DNA of 64,000 nucleotides, taken from NCBI RefSeq assembly GCF_002929335.1, contig NZ_PJIL01000006.1:124001-188000 (forward strand), written 5' to 3'. Positions 24,165 through 33,695 of the stretch are shown here, piece by piece. Position numbers and translations under genes: made by a program. A model generated the notes under the pieces. It did not search any database and was not told where the DNA came from. It saw nothing but the letters and a program-made list of their open reading frames with translations. Position 1 is the stretch's first letter; the number at the start of each line of letters is the position of its first letter. The DNA comes from Arthrobacter sp. Y81 (lineage in GTDB: Bacteria > Actinomycetota > Actinomycetes > Actinomycetales > Micrococcaceae).

Positions 24165-24220
24165 CCATGACCCTCCGGCCGCCACTGTCCACGGACACAG
24201 GCGAACCGCAAGTGAACATC

Positions 24221-24263
24221 CCGGAAGCCGGGCCAGACCATCACGGTCCGGCCCGGCTTCCGG
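24221..24263 (+). terminator. 14-bp hairpin after the DUF6458 gene
   Basis: CCGGAAGCCGGGCC (24221-24234) and GGCCCGGCTTCCGG (24250-24263) are exact inverted copies with a 15-nt loop, followed by CTTTCCC. It closes the 22.5-24.2 kb region before the fru promoter. Confidence 0.7.
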
Positions 24264-24289
24264 CTTTCCCAAAGAAACCCATCTGCGTT

Positions 24290-24338
24290 CATGTTGTTTT
24301 CATTGACAAACCAACATGAACAAAGATAAAGTCAAACA
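24290..24338 (+). promoter_or_regulatory. fru operon promoter with regulator repeats
   Basis: TTGACA (24303-24308) is followed 18 nt later by TAAAGT (24327-24332). CATGTTG (24290-24296) and CAACATG (24312-24318) flank the -35 as an inverted pair, and a further CAACAT begins at 24332, 20 nt from the previous one. Such spaced repeats suit a DeoR-type repressor such as FruR. The local A+T richness stands out against the surrounding sequence. Confidence 0.65.
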
Positions 24339-24426
24339 ATTCAACATCATGTGATGGCAGTCACTGGAAGCCGGTCCTGAAGCCAGCCCCGGAACTACCT
24401 GCAGTCTTTTACGCAACGGAGGGTAA

Positions 24427-25236
24427 GTGTTCGCCGAGGAGCGCCAACAGCTGATCGCGGGTCTAGTCGCCGAAAGCGGCCGGGCCAGCGTCACCGCCCT
24501 TGCCGAGCGCTTCAACATCACCACCGAGACCGTCCGGCGCGACCTTGCCGCGCTGGAGTCAGCCGGTACCGTCCGCCGGGTCCACGGCGGCGCGGTCGCC
24601 CCGGACCGGATCAGCACCACCGAGGAAAGCATCCTGGAACGGACCGTGCAGCGGCAGCCGGAAAAACTGCGCATTGCCGAGGCCGCCCTGGCGTTCATCC
24701 CGCAAAACCCGGCCGGCAGCATCCTGGTGGACGCCGGCTCGACCACCGAAGCCCTGGCGGACCTGATCGCTCTGCGCCTCTCCGACCCCTCCGCTGCCCC
24801 GGACTCCGGTTCGGAAAACGAACTCGTGGTCATCACGCATGCGATCCCCATCGCCGCGAAACTCGCCGGCGAGCCGGGCATCGCCCTCCATCTCCTGGGC
24901 GGCAGGGTCCGCGGACTCACCCAGGCTGCCGTAGGGCAGTCCACCGTGGAGGCAGCCCACCGGATCCGTCCGGACATTGCCTTCATCGGCGCCAACGGAG
25001 TTCACTCGGCCTTCGGGCTGAGCACGCCCGATCCTGAAGAAGCAGCCGTCAAGGCTGCCTTCGTCCAATCGGCACGCCGCATCGTGGTGCTGGCCGATTC
25101 GTCCAAGCTGGATGCGGAAACGCTGGTCCAGTTCGCCTCGTTGAAAGATCTGGACACCTTGATTACAGACAGTGAACCCAGCCCGGAACTCGCAGCGGCG
25201 CTTGCTGACGCCGGCGTTGACGTGGTGATCGCATGA
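24427..25236 (+). CDS. fruR: DeoR-family regulator of the fructose operon
   Basis: A 269-residue regulator. The N-terminal helix-turn-helix (SVTALAERFNITTETVRRDLAALESAGTVRRVHGG) is classic DeoR, and the C-terminal domain (VDAGSTTEALADL, FIGANGVHSAFGLSTPDPEEAAVK) is the sugar-phosphate sensor fold. It heads fruK-fruA-ptsH and probably represses the operon until fructose-1-phosphate accumulates. GTG at 24427 is the start, preceded by GGAGGG. Its stop overlaps the fruK ATG by 4 nt. Confidence 0.92.
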   Translation: MFAEERQQLIAGLVAESGRASVTALAERFNITTETVRRDLAALESAGTVRRVHGGAVAPDRISTTEESILERTVQRQPEKLRIAEAALAFIPQNPAGSILVDAGSTTEALADLIALRLSDPSAAPDSGSENELVVITHAIPIAAKLAGEPGIALHLLGGRVRGLTQAAVGQSTVEAAHRIRPDIAFIGANGVHSAFGLSTPDPEEAAVKAAFVQSARRIVVLADSSKLDAETLVQFASLKDLDTLITDSEPSPELAAALADAGVDVVIA

Positions 25237-26231
25237 TTGTCACCCTCACCGCGAACCCGAGCCTTGACCGCACCGTGTCACTGCCCTCGCCGCTGCTGCG
25301 CGGCGAGGTGCAGCGGGCGACCTCCGTCAGCCAGGAGTCCGGCGGGAAGGGTGTTAACGTCTCCCGCGCACTGGTGGCCTCCGGCCTGGAGACAGTGGCC
25401 GTCCTCCCCGGCGGCGACTCCGATCCCGTCCTGGCGGGTCTCCGTGACAGCGGCGTTCCCTTCGCCGCCCTCGCCATCCACGAACCGCTGCGCACCAACG
25501 TGGCACTGACGGAGCCTGACGGCGTCACCACCAAGATCAACGAACCCGGCCCGGTATTGAGCGAAGACCAGCAGGAGGCCCTGATCGGGCTGCTGCTGGA
25601 GCGCTCCCGCGGTGCCAGCTGGGTTGTCCTCGCCGGCTCGCTCCCACCCGGGGTCCCGGCCGATTTCTATGCCACCGTCACCCGGCGGCTCCGCTCCACA
25701 AACGCCGGCAACGGCACACAGCAGTCGACCCCGCGCATCGCCGTCGACTCGTCCGGCGCACCGCTGGCCGCCGCCCTCTCGGGCGACGCGTCAGGCATGC
25801 CGGACCTCCTTAAGCCCAACGCCGAAGAACTGGCTGAACTGGCTGCCGCAGCCGGTTTCGCTACGGCGTCCACCGCTGACGAACTTGAAGCGGATCCGGA
25901 GGCTGCCGCGGCAGCCGCCGCCGCCGTCGTGCGTTCCGGTGTAGGTGCCGTGCTGGCAACGCTCGGTTCCAAGGGTGCGGTACTTGTGACGTCCGACGGC
26001 GCGTGGCTGGCCACGCATCCGCCGGTCAAAGCGGTCAGCACAGTCGGCGCGGGCGATTCGTCCCTTGCCGGCTACCTGCTCGCCTCCAGCCTGGGCGCCG
26101 CCCCGGCCGACTGCCTCCGTCAGGCCGTGGCACATGGTGCCGCCGCCGCCTCCCTGCCGGGCTCCACAGTTCCGGCGGTCCACCAAACCACCCCTGATGC
26201 CGTAACCATCACGGCCCTCCGGAAGGACTGA
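25233..26231 (+). CDS. fruK: 1-phosphofructokinase
   Basis: A 332-residue PfkB-family kinase. GGKGVNVSRAL is the first signature and STVGAGDSSLAGYL the second, with the catalytic Asp in GAGDS. It phosphorylates fructose-1-phosphate, delivered by FruA, to fructose-1,6-bisphosphate. The ATG overlaps the fruR stop (ATGA), and fruA follows after 2 nt, so the three genes are translationally linked. Length and motifs match the family. Confidence 0.95.
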   Translation: MIVTLTANPSLDRTVSLPSPLLRGEVQRATSVSQESGGKGVNVSRALVASGLETVAVLPGGDSDPVLAGLRDSGVPFAALAIHEPLRTNVALTEPDGVTTKINEPGPVLSEDQQEALIGLLLERSRGASWVVLAGSLPPGVPADFYATVTRRLRSTNAGNGTQQSTPRIAVDSSGAPLAAALSGDASGMPDLLKPNAEELAELAAAAGFATASTADELEADPEAAAAAAAAVVRSGVGAVLATLGSKGAVLVTSDGAWLATHPPVKAVSTVGAGDSSLAGYLLASSLGAAPADCLRQAVAHGAAAASLPGSTVPAVHQTTPDAVTITALRKD

Positions 26232-26233
26232 CA

Positions 26234-28279
26234 GTGACTCAGCTCATTACTACTGAACTGGTCGAGCTCGACCAGAACCTGGGCAACTCGCCCGAGGACG
26301 TGATCCGCCATCTGGCCGGCAGGGTCGCCGCCAACGGCCGCGCCACCGAAGTGGAAGGCCTCTTCACCGACGCCTTTGCCCGCGAGCAGAAGACGGCCAC
26401 CGGTGTTCCCGGCGGCATCGCCATTCCGCACTGCCGCTCTGCAGCAGTGACCGTGCCCACCCTGGCCATGGCCCGCCTGTCGCAGTCCGTGGACTTCGGC
26501 GCCAAGGACGGCCCGGCGGACCTGATCTTCTTCATCGCGGCCCCCGAAGGCGCGGACCAGGAGCACCTTAAGCTGCTCTCCAAGCTGGCCCGCTCGCTGA
26601 TCAAAAAGGACTTCACGGCAGCCCTCCGGGCCGCCGGCACCAAAGCCGAAATCGTCGAACTGGTGGACGGCGCCCTGGCCGACAAGCCCGCGGCCGCAGC
26701 GGAGCCCGCAGCCGCGGCAGCACCGTCCGCCGGTGCCGCCACCGGCGCACGTTCAGGCGGCCCCAAGCGCCTCGTGGCCGTGACGGCCTGCCCGACGGGC
26801 ATCGCCCACACCTACATGGCGGCCGATTCGCTGGTTGCCGCCGCCAAGGAAGTCGGGGTGGACCTCCAGGTGGAAACCCAGGGTTCCTCCGGCGCCAAGC
26901 CGCTGGACCCCGCAGTCATCGCTGCCGCCGACGCCGTGATCTTCGCGGTGGACGTGGACGTCCGCGGCAAGGAACGTTTTGCCGGCAAGCCGGTCATCAA
27001 TGCACCCGTCAAGCGCGGCATCGACGAGCCGGACAAGATGGTCCAGGAAGCGCTGGCCGCGGCTGACAACCCCAACGCCCGCCGCGTACCGCACTACGGC
27101 GCCGAGGAGCAGGCCGAGACCGAAGCCACCGAAAAGGGCGAGCACATCGGCCAGAAGCTGAAGAAGGCTCTCCTCACGGGCGTCAGCTACATGATTCCGT
27201 TCGTGGCCGGCGGCGGCCTGCTGATCGCCCTGGGCTTCCTGATGGGCGGTTACCTGATCACCCAGTTCGCGGACGCGATCGTGGTGGACAACAGCATCTT
27301 CAACCTGCCCACCGAATACCCTGAGAACGCCTGGGGCCCGCTCGGCGCGTACCTCGGCGCCGTGCTGTTCAAGATCGGTGCCCTCTCGCTCGGCTTCCTG
27401 GTGCCGGCCCTGGCCGGCTACATCGCCTACGCAATCGCCGACCGGCCGGGCATCGCACCGGGTTTCGTTGCCGGCGCCGTTGCAGGGTTCATGGGCGCAG
27501 GCTTCCTCGGCGGCATCGTCGGCGGTCTCCTCGCCGGTTACATCGCGCACGTCATCGGCCAAATTCAAGTGGCCCGCTGGCTGCGCGGCCTGATGCCCGT
27601 GGTGATCATCCCGCTGGCTGCTTCCATCGTGGCCTCAGGCCTGATGTTCCTGATCCTGGGCGCTCCGATCGTCGCCATCACCGTTGGACTGAACTCATTC
27701 CTGTCCGGCCTGACCGGTGCCAGCGCCATCGCCCTCGGCATCATCCTCGGCCTCATGATGTGCTTCGACCTCGGCGGTCCGGTTAACAAGGTTGCCTACG
27801 CCTTCGCCGTCGCCGGCCTGGGTGCCGCAACGCTGGACAACCAGGCACCGTGGCAGATCATGGCAGCCGTCATGGCCTCCGGCATGGTTCCGCCGCTGGC
27901 CATGGCCCTCGCGTCCACGGTCCTCGACAAGAAGCGCTTCAGCCTGGCCGAGCGCGAGAACGGCAAGGCCGCCTGGCTGCTGGGCGCATCCTTCATCTCC
28001 GAAGGTGCCATCCCGTTCGCCGCTGCCGACCCGCTCCGGGTCATCCCGGCCAGCATGCTGGGCGGCGCAGTGACCGGCGCCATCTCCATGGCGGCGGGCG
28101 TAGGTTCGAAGGCCCCGCACGGCGGCATCTTCGTCTTCTTCGCCATCGACAACTTCCTGATGTTTGTTGTCTCGATCCTCGTCGGAACGGTCGTCACTGC
28201 CTTGGCAGTCATCGCCCTCAAGCGCTGGGCCGTCCGCAAGTCAGTTGATACCGTGGAGCCGGTTCCAGTAACTGTCTGA
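26234..28279 (+). CDS. fruA: fructose PTS permease EIIABC
   Basis: A 681-residue fused phosphotransferase permease in the order IIA-IIB-IIC. IIA spans about residues 1-150 with His66 in GIAIPHCRS. After an Ala/Pro-rich linker, IIB begins near 178 with Cys186 in VTACPTGIAHTYMAADSL. IIC (about 310-670) has eight or so membrane segments. It imports fructose and phosphorylates it at C1. GTG at 26234 is the start, 2 nt after the fruK stop. There is no HPr domain, but a separate HPr gene follows. Confidence 0.96.
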   Translation: MTQLITTELVELDQNLGNSPEDVIRHLAGRVAANGRATEVEGLFTDAFAREQKTATGVPGGIAIPHCRSAAVTVPTLAMARLSQSVDFGAKDGPADLIFFIAAPEGADQEHLKLLSKLARSLIKKDFTAALRAAGTKAEIVELVDGALADKPAAAAEPAAAAAPSAGAATGARSGGPKRLVAVTACPTGIAHTYMAADSLVAAAKEVGVDLQVETQGSSGAKPLDPAVIAAADAVIFAVDVDVRGKERFAGKPVINAPVKRGIDEPDKMVQEALAAADNPNARRVPHYGAEEQAETEATEKGEHIGQKLKKALLTGVSYMIPFVAGGGLLIALGFLMGGYLITQFADAIVVDNSIFNLPTEYPENAWGPLGAYLGAVLFKIGALSLGFLVPALAGYIAYAIADRPGIAPGFVAGAVAGFMGAGFLGGIVGGLLAGYIAHVIGQIQVARWLRGLMPVVIIPLAASIVASGLMFLILGAPIVAITVGLNSFLSGLTGASAIALGIILGLMMCFDLGGPVNKVAYAFAVAGLGAATLDNQAPWQIMAAVMASGMVPPLAMALASTVLDKKRFSLAERENGKAAWLLGASFISEGAIPFAAADPLRVIPASMLGGAVTGAISMAAGVGSKAPHGGIFVFFAIDNFLMFVVSILVGTVVTALAVIALKRWAVRKSVDTVEPVPVTV

Positions 28280-28333
28280 CCCGGTTCGGTATTTCCCAAC
28301 CATCTGTCTCGACCTGATATCCAAGGAGCACAA

Positions 28334-28612
28334 ATGTTCGAACGCACCGCCACCATCGCCAGCCGCGTCGGCCTGCATGCCCGCCCGGCCGCCATCTTTG
28401 CCGAGGCCGCCGGCGAGTACCCGCACGAGATCACGATCGCCCGCCAGGGCGAACCGGCCGACGAGGCCATGGACGCAGCCAGCATCCTGTCCCTCATGAG
28501 CCTGGGCGCATCGCACGGTGATGTTGTGGTCCTGCGTGCCGAGGGCGACGGCGCCGACACCGCCCTGGACCACCTGGTCCAGATCCTGGAAACCGATCAC
28601 GACGCCGAGTAG
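28334..28612 (+). CDS. ptsH: phosphocarrier protein HPr
   Basis: A 92-residue HPr with the active-site His15 in SRVGLHARPAA; the later region MDAASILSLMSLGASHGD carries the usual regulatory Ser. It shuttles phosphate from enzyme I to FruA and other EII proteins. AAGGAGCACAA precedes the ATG. No enzyme I gene is seen in the window. It is the last gene of the fru operon, before a long hairpin. Confidence 0.95.
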   Translation: MFERTATIASRVGLHARPAAIFAEAAGEYPHEITIARQGEPADEAMDAASILSLMSLGASHGDVVVLRAEGDGADTALDHLVQILETDHDAE

Positions 28613-28645
28613 CAGCACGACGACGACCGCTTAGGTCAGCGTCAG

Positions 28646-28709
28646 GCGGCCGGCCCGCTGCGCCACAGTAAGTCCCGTATTCCGGGCACGTGGCGCGCGG
28701 GCCGGCCGC
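28646..28709 (+). terminator. long hairpin after the fru operon
   Basis: The arms 28646-28666 (GCGGCCGGCCCGC then TGCGCCAC) and 28690-28709 pair over 20 bp with a single bulged T, around a 23-nt loop. The 305-nt gap from ptsH to the next gene also holds AGCCGG-TTTG-CCGGCT at 28736-28751. No gene is seen in the gap; the rest presumably holds the promoter of the SRPBCC gene. Confidence 0.7.
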
Positions 28710-28917
28710 TGCAGTTAACCTCCAGTTGCCTCTTAAGCCGGTTTGCCGGCTCCTAAGTCCTCTTCCGGCTCCCCTTCCGCGTCCACGGCATGGATCACTA
28801 AGCCGCCTTAGTAAGTTCCTTGTTTTTGCCGGATGGCCCTACTAGCGTGGAAAACGTGGCGACACACCGTTCAAGACCGCATTCGGAGCCGTACCCGGAC
28901 TGAAAGAGGATGAGACA

Positions 28918-29541
28918 GTGGCTACCCTGCAGGAAACCATCGAGGTGGATGTTCCTGTGTCCACCGCCTACAACCAGTGGACGCAGTTCGAATCGTTCCC
29001 GGAGTTCATGCGGGGCGTGGAGTCCGTGGAACAGATCGACGAGACGTCCCTTCATTTCCGGACGGACATCGCCGGAGTCAGGCGCGAGTACAACGCCCAG
29101 ATCACCGAACAACTGCCGGACCGCCGCATCGCCTGGGTCAGCACGGACAAACCGCGCAACTCCGGCGAGGTTTCCTTCGAACCCCTAGGGCCGGAGCAGA
29201 CTCGCGTCACCGTGGCGCTGGAATGGGAACCCGAGGGATTGGTGGAGAAGGCGGGCTCCGCCGTCCACGCGGACAGCCACCAGATCAGTGCCGACCTCAA
29301 GCGGTTCAAGCAGTTCATCGAAGAGCGCGGCATTGAAACCGGTGCCTGGCGTTCCGCCGTGGACGGCGGCGAAGTCGAAGAAACCGACGAAGAGGCCGGC
29401 TTCGCAGCCGGTGCACCGGCTGCGCACGCCCGAGCCGACGCACACCACGCGCAGTCGCCCCATACGCCCACGCCTTCGCCGCAGCGTCCGGCCGGTGTGG
29501 ACCCTTTTATTGACGATACTGAACCATCGGATCCGAGCTGA
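28918..29541 (+). CDS. SRPBCC-fold protein (polyketide cyclase/dehydrase-like)
   Basis: A 207-residue protein. Residues 1-145 have the SRPBCC (START-like) pattern of the cyclase/dehydrase type: [36 protein letters not shown], then DRRIAWVS and a C-terminal helix. The last 60 residues are acidic then His/Pro/Ala-rich and probably disordered. Such proteins bind small hydrophobic ligands; the role is unknown. GTG at 28918 follows GAGGATGAGACA. The Rho-N/SAP-like gene begins 2 nt after its stop. Confidence 0.85.
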   Translation: MATLQETIEVDVPVSTAYNQWTQFESFPEFMRGVESVEQIDETSLHFRTDIAGVRREYNAQITEQLPDRRIAWVSTDKPRNSGEVSFEPLGPEQTRVTVALEWEPEGLVEKAGSAVHADSHQISADLKRFKQFIEERGIETGAWRSAVDGGEVEETDEEAGFAAGAPAAHARADAHHAQSPHTPTPSPQRPAGVDPFIDDTEPSDPS

Positions 29542-29543
29542 CC

Positions 29544-29810
29544 ATGCCTGAGAAGAAGAACCCCAGCCTGAAAGATCCCGAACTGTACGAGGAACTCCGG
29601 GAGGATGGCGCGTCAAAGGAGAAAGCAGCGCGCATTTCCAACGCCGCGGCCAGGAAGGGCCGTTCGGCCGTGGGCCGCAAAGGCGGCAAGGCCGGCGACT
29701 ATGAGGACTGGACGGTGGCTCAGCTGAAGTCCCGCGCCAAGGAGATCGGCCTTACCGGATACTCCGCCAAGAAGAAAAGCGAGCTGATTTCGGCTCTCAG
29801 AAACCACTGA
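29544..29810 (+). CDS. small basic protein with Rho-N/SAP-like C-terminus
   Basis: An 88-residue, strongly charged protein. The N-terminal half ([34 protein letters not shown]) is a helical segment of a type seen in small stress-associated actinobacterial proteins. The C-terminal part ([31 protein letters not shown]) matches the Rho termination factor N-terminal/SAP-like helix-extended-helix fold, which binds nucleic acid. It starts 2 nt after the SRPBCC gene, lacks its own ribosome site, and is probably translated by coupling. It lies beside Ku and LigD, so a DNA-related role is possible but unproven. Confidence 0.85.
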   Translation: MPEKKNPSLKDPELYEELREDGASKEKAARISNAAARKGRSAVGRKGGKAGDYEDWTVAQLKSRAKEIGLTGYSAKKKSELISALRNH

Positions 29811-29923
29811 CCGCGGCCGCAATGGGTTACCGTACCGGCCGGCGCCGCGCCCGCCACCCCATTCCGCGCCAGTACGGTGGGATGCACTCCGTTGGGGGCC
29901 GCCGCCGCTGCGGTACGGCCGTG

Positions 29924-30955
29924 TCAGGCCTCCTTGCGCCGGCTCTTGGCCGGTTCCTTGGCTGCAGTCTCCTTCGCAGCAGGCTTTGTTGCCGTTCTGC
30001 TGGCAGTCTTCGTCGCCGTTGCCTTGCTGCCCGCCCCTTTTGCTGCGGTGGACCGGGTTGCTGCGGTGGACCGGGCCGGGGCCGCCTTCACCCGGGTTCC
30101 CTTCGCGGGAGCATCCTCGGCGCTGTCTGTTTTGGACGCGTCGCCTTTGGACGCATCGCCGGTGCCGCCGCCCCGCTTCTTTTCAAGGCTTCGCTTGAGA
30201 GCCTCCATCAGGTCGATCACTTCGCCGCTGCCGGCTTCGGCAGCCTCGACGCCGAACGTCTGTTCCGTGTCCAGGGACTCCCCCTGCTCGATCTTCGCGT
30301 CGATGAGTTTGCGGAGCTGCATCTGGTAATCGTCAGTGAACTGGCCTGGATCGAAGTCTCCGGCCATGGAGTCCACCAGCGCCGCGGACATCTCGCGCTC
30401 CTGGGCGGAGATGCGGACGGTTGCCTCGAGGGCGGGGAAGGCCGCTTCCCTGACTTCGTCGGACCACAGCAGGGACTGCAGCACCAGGACGTCATCCCGG
30501 ATCCGCAGGGCGCCAAGCCGGGTCTTCTCCCGCAGGGCGAACTGGACCACGGCCACCCTGTCCGTATCCTCCAGCGCCCGGCGGAGGAGGACGTACGCCT
30601 TGGGCGACTTGGAGTCGGGTTCGAGGTAGTAGCTCTTCTCGAACATCATGGGATCGAGCTGCTCGGACGGGACAAACTGCACCACTTCGATCTCGTGGCT
30701 GCTCTCCGCCGGGATGGACTTGAGCTCATCCCGGGTGAGGACCACCGTGCGGCCGTCCTCCTCGTAGGCCTTGTCGATGTCCGCATAGTCCACGATCTCG
30801 CCGCACACTTCGCAGCGGCGCTGGTAGCGGATGCGCCCGCCGTCGGCGCCATGGACCTGGTGCAGCCCGATGTCGTGGTCCTCGGTGGCGCTGTAGACCT
30901 TGACCGGCACGTTGACCAGCCCAAATGCGATAGCGCCTTTCCAGATGGCTCTCAT
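29924..30955 (-). CDS. ku: Ku DNA end-binding protein
   Basis: A 343-residue bacterial Ku. MRAIWKGAIAFGLVNVPVKVYSAT is the standard start, and CEVCGEIVDYADIDKAYE and YYLEPDSKSPKAYVLLRRAL are conserved core segments (about residues 1-255). After a Glu/Arg segment (SGEVIDLMEALKRSLEKKRG), the last 80 residues are a Lys/Ala/Thr-rich tail like the DNA-binding extension of mycobacterial Ku. It forms a ring on double-strand ends and recruits LigD, encoded divergently 40 nt away. Confidence 0.96.
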   Translation of the reverse strand: MRAIWKGAIAFGLVNVPVKVYSATEDHDIGLHQVHGADGGRIRYQRRCEVCGEIVDYADIDKAYEEDGRTVVLTRDELKSIPAESSHEIEVVQFVPSEQLDPMMFEKSYYLEPDSKSPKAYVLLRRALEDTDRVAVVQFALREKTRLGALRIRDDVLVLQSLLWSDEVREAAFPALEATVRISAQEREMSAALVDSMAGDFDPGQFTDDYQMQLRKLIDAKIEQGESLDTEQTFGVEAAEAGSGEVIDLMEALKRSLEKKRGGGTGDASKGDASKTDSAEDAPAKGTRVKAAPARSTAATRSTAAKGAGSKATATKTASRTATKPAAKETAAKEPAKSRRKEA

Positions 30956-30995
30956 GGATCAAGTGAACATCAGAGTTGCCCGGAGGTGAAGACCT

Positions 30996-33590
30996 TTGGC
31001 AGGCAGTAGGGAACGTGTCCGGGTCCAGGGCCGCGAACTGGTGGTCACCAACCTGGACAAGGTGATGTACCCGGAGACGGGCACCACCAAGGCGGATGTC
31101 CTGGCGTACTACGCCGCAGTGGCCCCGGTGCTGATCCCTGCCGCGGCCAACCGGCCCGCCACCCGGAAGCGCTGGGTCAACGGTGTGGGCACTGCCGAGG
31201 CGCCGGGACAGATGTTCTTCCAGAAAAACCTGGAAGACTCCACCCCCGGCTGGATTCCGCGCGCTTCCATCCGCCATAAGGAGCGCAGCAACCAGTACCC
31301 CCTGGTCAACGACGCCGCCACCCTCACGTGGCTGGCCCAGATGGGGTCGCTGGAAATCCATGTCCCGCAATGGCGCGTCGATCCGCACGGGAATCCCATG
31401 TTCCCCGACCGGCTGGTGCTGGACCTGGATCCCGGGGAGGGCGCCGGCCTGGCTGAATGTGTGGAGGTGGCCCAGCTTGCACGCGCCATCCTCAAGGACG
31501 TGGGCCTGGATCCCGTTCCCGTGACAAGCGGCAGCAAGGGCATCCACCTCTACGCCGGCCTCGACGGCACGCAGAGCTCGGACCAGATTTCCGACTTCGC
31601 CCATGAACTTGCCCGTGCCCTGGAAGCGGACCACCCGGGCCTTGCCGTCAGCGACATGAAGAAGACGCTGCGCACCGGCAAAGTGCTGGTGGACTGGAGC
31701 CAGAACAATGCCGCCAAGACCACCATCGTGCCCTATTCGCTCCGGGGCCGGCTGAAGCCCACGGTGGCGGCCCCGCGGACGTGGCGTGAGCTGGCCTCGC
31801 CCGCCCTGAAGCAACTGGAATACCGCGAGATAATGCGGCGCGTGAAGGACGGCAAGGACCCCTTCGCGGCGGTGTCCGCCCACGGCGTTCACGTCCAAGG
31901 CCCTTCCAACGGCGGCGGCGCGGACAGCAGCAAATCCGGTGGCAGGTCCGGCAACACCAAGGCCGGCGGCGGAGCAGCCGACGGCGGACACGCGGATCCG
32001 CGGCTGGAGAAGTACCGCTCCATGCGGGACCCGGAAGGAACCCCTGAACCGTTCAGCGCGGACCGGCACCGGGCAGACCCGAACGCCGGCACCATCCGGG
32101 AGCGGTTTGTGATCCAGGAGCACCACGCCAGCCGGCTGCATTTCGACTTCCGGCTGGAGCGGGACGGCGTGCTGGTGTCCTGGGCGCTTCCGAAGGGGGT
32201 GCCCGTGAGCGGGGCGCAGAACCACCTGGCGGTCCAGACTGAGGACCATCCCATGGACTACCTCGACTTCGAGGGCACCATCCCCAAAGGCCAGTACGGC
32301 GCCGGGACCGTCACCGTCTGGGACCACGGCTACTACGAATGCGACAAGTGGATCGCAGGCAAGGAAGTCATCGCCACGCTGACAGGGGCCGACGGGGGCG
32401 GCCTGGGTGGAACAAAGAGGTTTGCGCTGATCCGGACCAGCCGGGACAGCGACGCCCCGCAGGGCACCGAACAGTCCCAGTGGCTCATTCACCTGATGGA
32501 CCGCAAGGCGCACGGAGCCCCGGCAAAACAAGCTGTTCCGGCAAGGAAGGAACAGGACGGGACGCAGCAGGCTTCCACTGCCCCCCGGCCTCCGGCACAG
32601 ACTGCGGCACCATCTGCCGCCCCGGATTTCGTGCCGGATTTCTCGCCGATGCTCGCCGGCGCCGGGACGGCTGCCGATCTTCGCGGCCTGGACTGGCAGT
32701 TCGAACTGAAGTGGGACGGCATCCGGGCCATCATCATCGGCGATGAGGACAGGATCCGGCTGATCAGCCGCAACGGAAACGACGTGTCCGCAAGCTACCC
32801 GGAACTGACGGACCGCAAGTGCTGGCCGGAGCAGAGTTTCACCGCCGACGGCGAGATCGTCGCCGTCGGGCCTTCCGGGCGGCCCGATTTCGGGCTGCTG
32901 CAGACACGGATGAAGCTGACCAAGGCAGCCGATGTCGCCAAGGCGCGGGCCGCCACGCCGGTCCGGCTGATGGTGTTCGACCTGCTGTCCGACGGCGGCG
33001 AGGACCTCCGCCGGATGCCGTTGCGGAAGCGGCGGGCGCGCCTGGATGAACTGGGCTGGCCGGCAGGCTGCCCGGTGCACCTGTCCGAGGTGCTCGACCA
33101 CGAGGTGGAGGACCTTCTGGCGAGCGCCAGGGAACTGGGACTTGAAGGGATCATGGCCAAGCGCATTGACGGCCGGTACGTCAGCGGCGAGCGCAGCAAG
33201 TCCTGGCTGAAGCTGAAGTTCGAACGCACGCAGGAAGTGCTGGTGGGCGGCTGGCGTCCCGGCAAGGGGTCACGGCAAGGCTCCGTGGGGTCGTTGCTGG
33301 TGGGGATCCCCGAGGGCGGCAAGCTGCGGTACGTGGGACGCGTGGGCAGCGGCTTCAGCGACCGTGAGTTGAACGAACTGCGGCTGCAGATGGATTCCCT
33401 GTCCAGGAAGACCTCCCCGTTCACCGAGGTACCCGCCGCCGACGCCTCGGACGCGCACTGGGTGACACCCGGCCTGGTGGGCGAGGTGACGTTCGGGGAC
33501 TGGACCGGGGCCGGGAAGCTGCGGCATCCGGTGTGGCGGGGCTGGCGCCTGGACAAGAATGCGGACGACGTCGTGGCAGAGTCCGGCTGA
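30996..33590 (+). CDS. ligD: multifunctional NHEJ DNA ligase LigD (Pol-PE-Lig order)
   Basis: An 864-residue three-domain enzyme. The polymerase/primase domain is N-terminal (about 10-290) with catalytic DLDP (Asp143, Asp145) and Asp233. A Gly/Ser-rich linker follows. The 3'-phosphoesterase is at about 345-505 (HHASRLHFDFRLERDG). After another linker the ATP-dependent ligase domain has nucleophile Lys572 in ELKWDGIRA. This order is the mycobacterial one; Pseudomonas LigD is PE-Lig-Pol. It processes and seals broken ends with Ku. TTG at 30996 is the start, 8 nt after GGAGGT. Confidence 0.96.
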   Translation: MAGSRERVRVQGRELVVTNLDKVMYPETGTTKADVLAYYAAVAPVLIPAAANRPATRKRWVNGVGTAEAPGQMFFQKNLEDSTPGWIPRASIRHKERSNQYPLVNDAATLTWLAQMGSLEIHVPQWRVDPHGNPMFPDRLVLDLDPGEGAGLAECVEVAQLARAILKDVGLDPVPVTSGSKGIHLYAGLDGTQSSDQISDFAHELARALEADHPGLAVSDMKKTLRTGKVLVDWSQNNAAKTTIVPYSLRGRLKPTVAAPRTWRELASPALKQLEYREIMRRVKDGKDPFAAVSAHGVHVQGPSNGGGADSSKSGGRSGNTKAGGGAADGGHADPRLEKYRSMRDPEGTPEPFSADRHRADPNAGTIRERFVIQEHHASRLHFDFRLERDGVLVSWALPKGVPVSGAQNHLAVQTEDHPMDYLDFEGTIPKGQYGAGTVTVWDHGYYECDKWIAGKEVIATLTGADGGGLGGTKRFALIRTSRDSDAPQGTEQSQWLIHLMDRKAHGAPAKQAVPARKEQDGTQQASTAPRPPAQTAAPSAAPDFVPDFSPMLAGAGTAADLRGLDWQFELKWDGIRAIIIGDEDRIRLISRNGNDVSASYPELTDRKCWPEQSFTADGEIVAVGPSGRPDFGLLQTRMKLTKAADVAKARAATPVRLMVFDLLSDGGEDLRRMPLRKRRARLDELGWPAGCPVHLSEVLDHEVEDLLASARELGLEGIMAKRIDGRYVSGERSKSWLKLKFERTQEVLVGGWRPGKGSRQGSVGSLLVGIPEGGKLRYVGRVGSGFSDRELNELRLQMDSLSRKTSPFTEVPAADASDAHWVTPGLVGEVTFGDWTGAGKLRHPVWRGWRLDKNADDVVAESG

Positions 33591-33616
33591 CACCTGGGAC
33601 GCGCCTGGGCGCGGAA

Positions 33617-33658
33617 ATGCCCTGACGCCCACCTCCTGCAGGGTGGGCGTCAGGGCAT
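33617..33658. terminator. 17-bp perfect hairpin after ligD
   Basis: ATGCCCTGACGCCCACC (33617-33633) and its exact inverse (33642-33658) are separated by an 8-nt loop. It sits between convergent genes and probably works both ways. Confidence 0.75.
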
Positions 33659-33695
33659 GGCGGGGATCGCCGGAAGTGCGTCCGGTCCCGTGTCC

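Noticed and set aside
29822..31009. A 395-codon plus-strand frame
   Set aside because: Antisense to ku, whose product matches the family from first residue to tail.
30726..33101. A 791-codon open frame on the minus strand
   Set aside because: Antisense to ligD and the start of ku, both of which have complete catalytic motifs. The composition is typical of a reverse-frame shadow.
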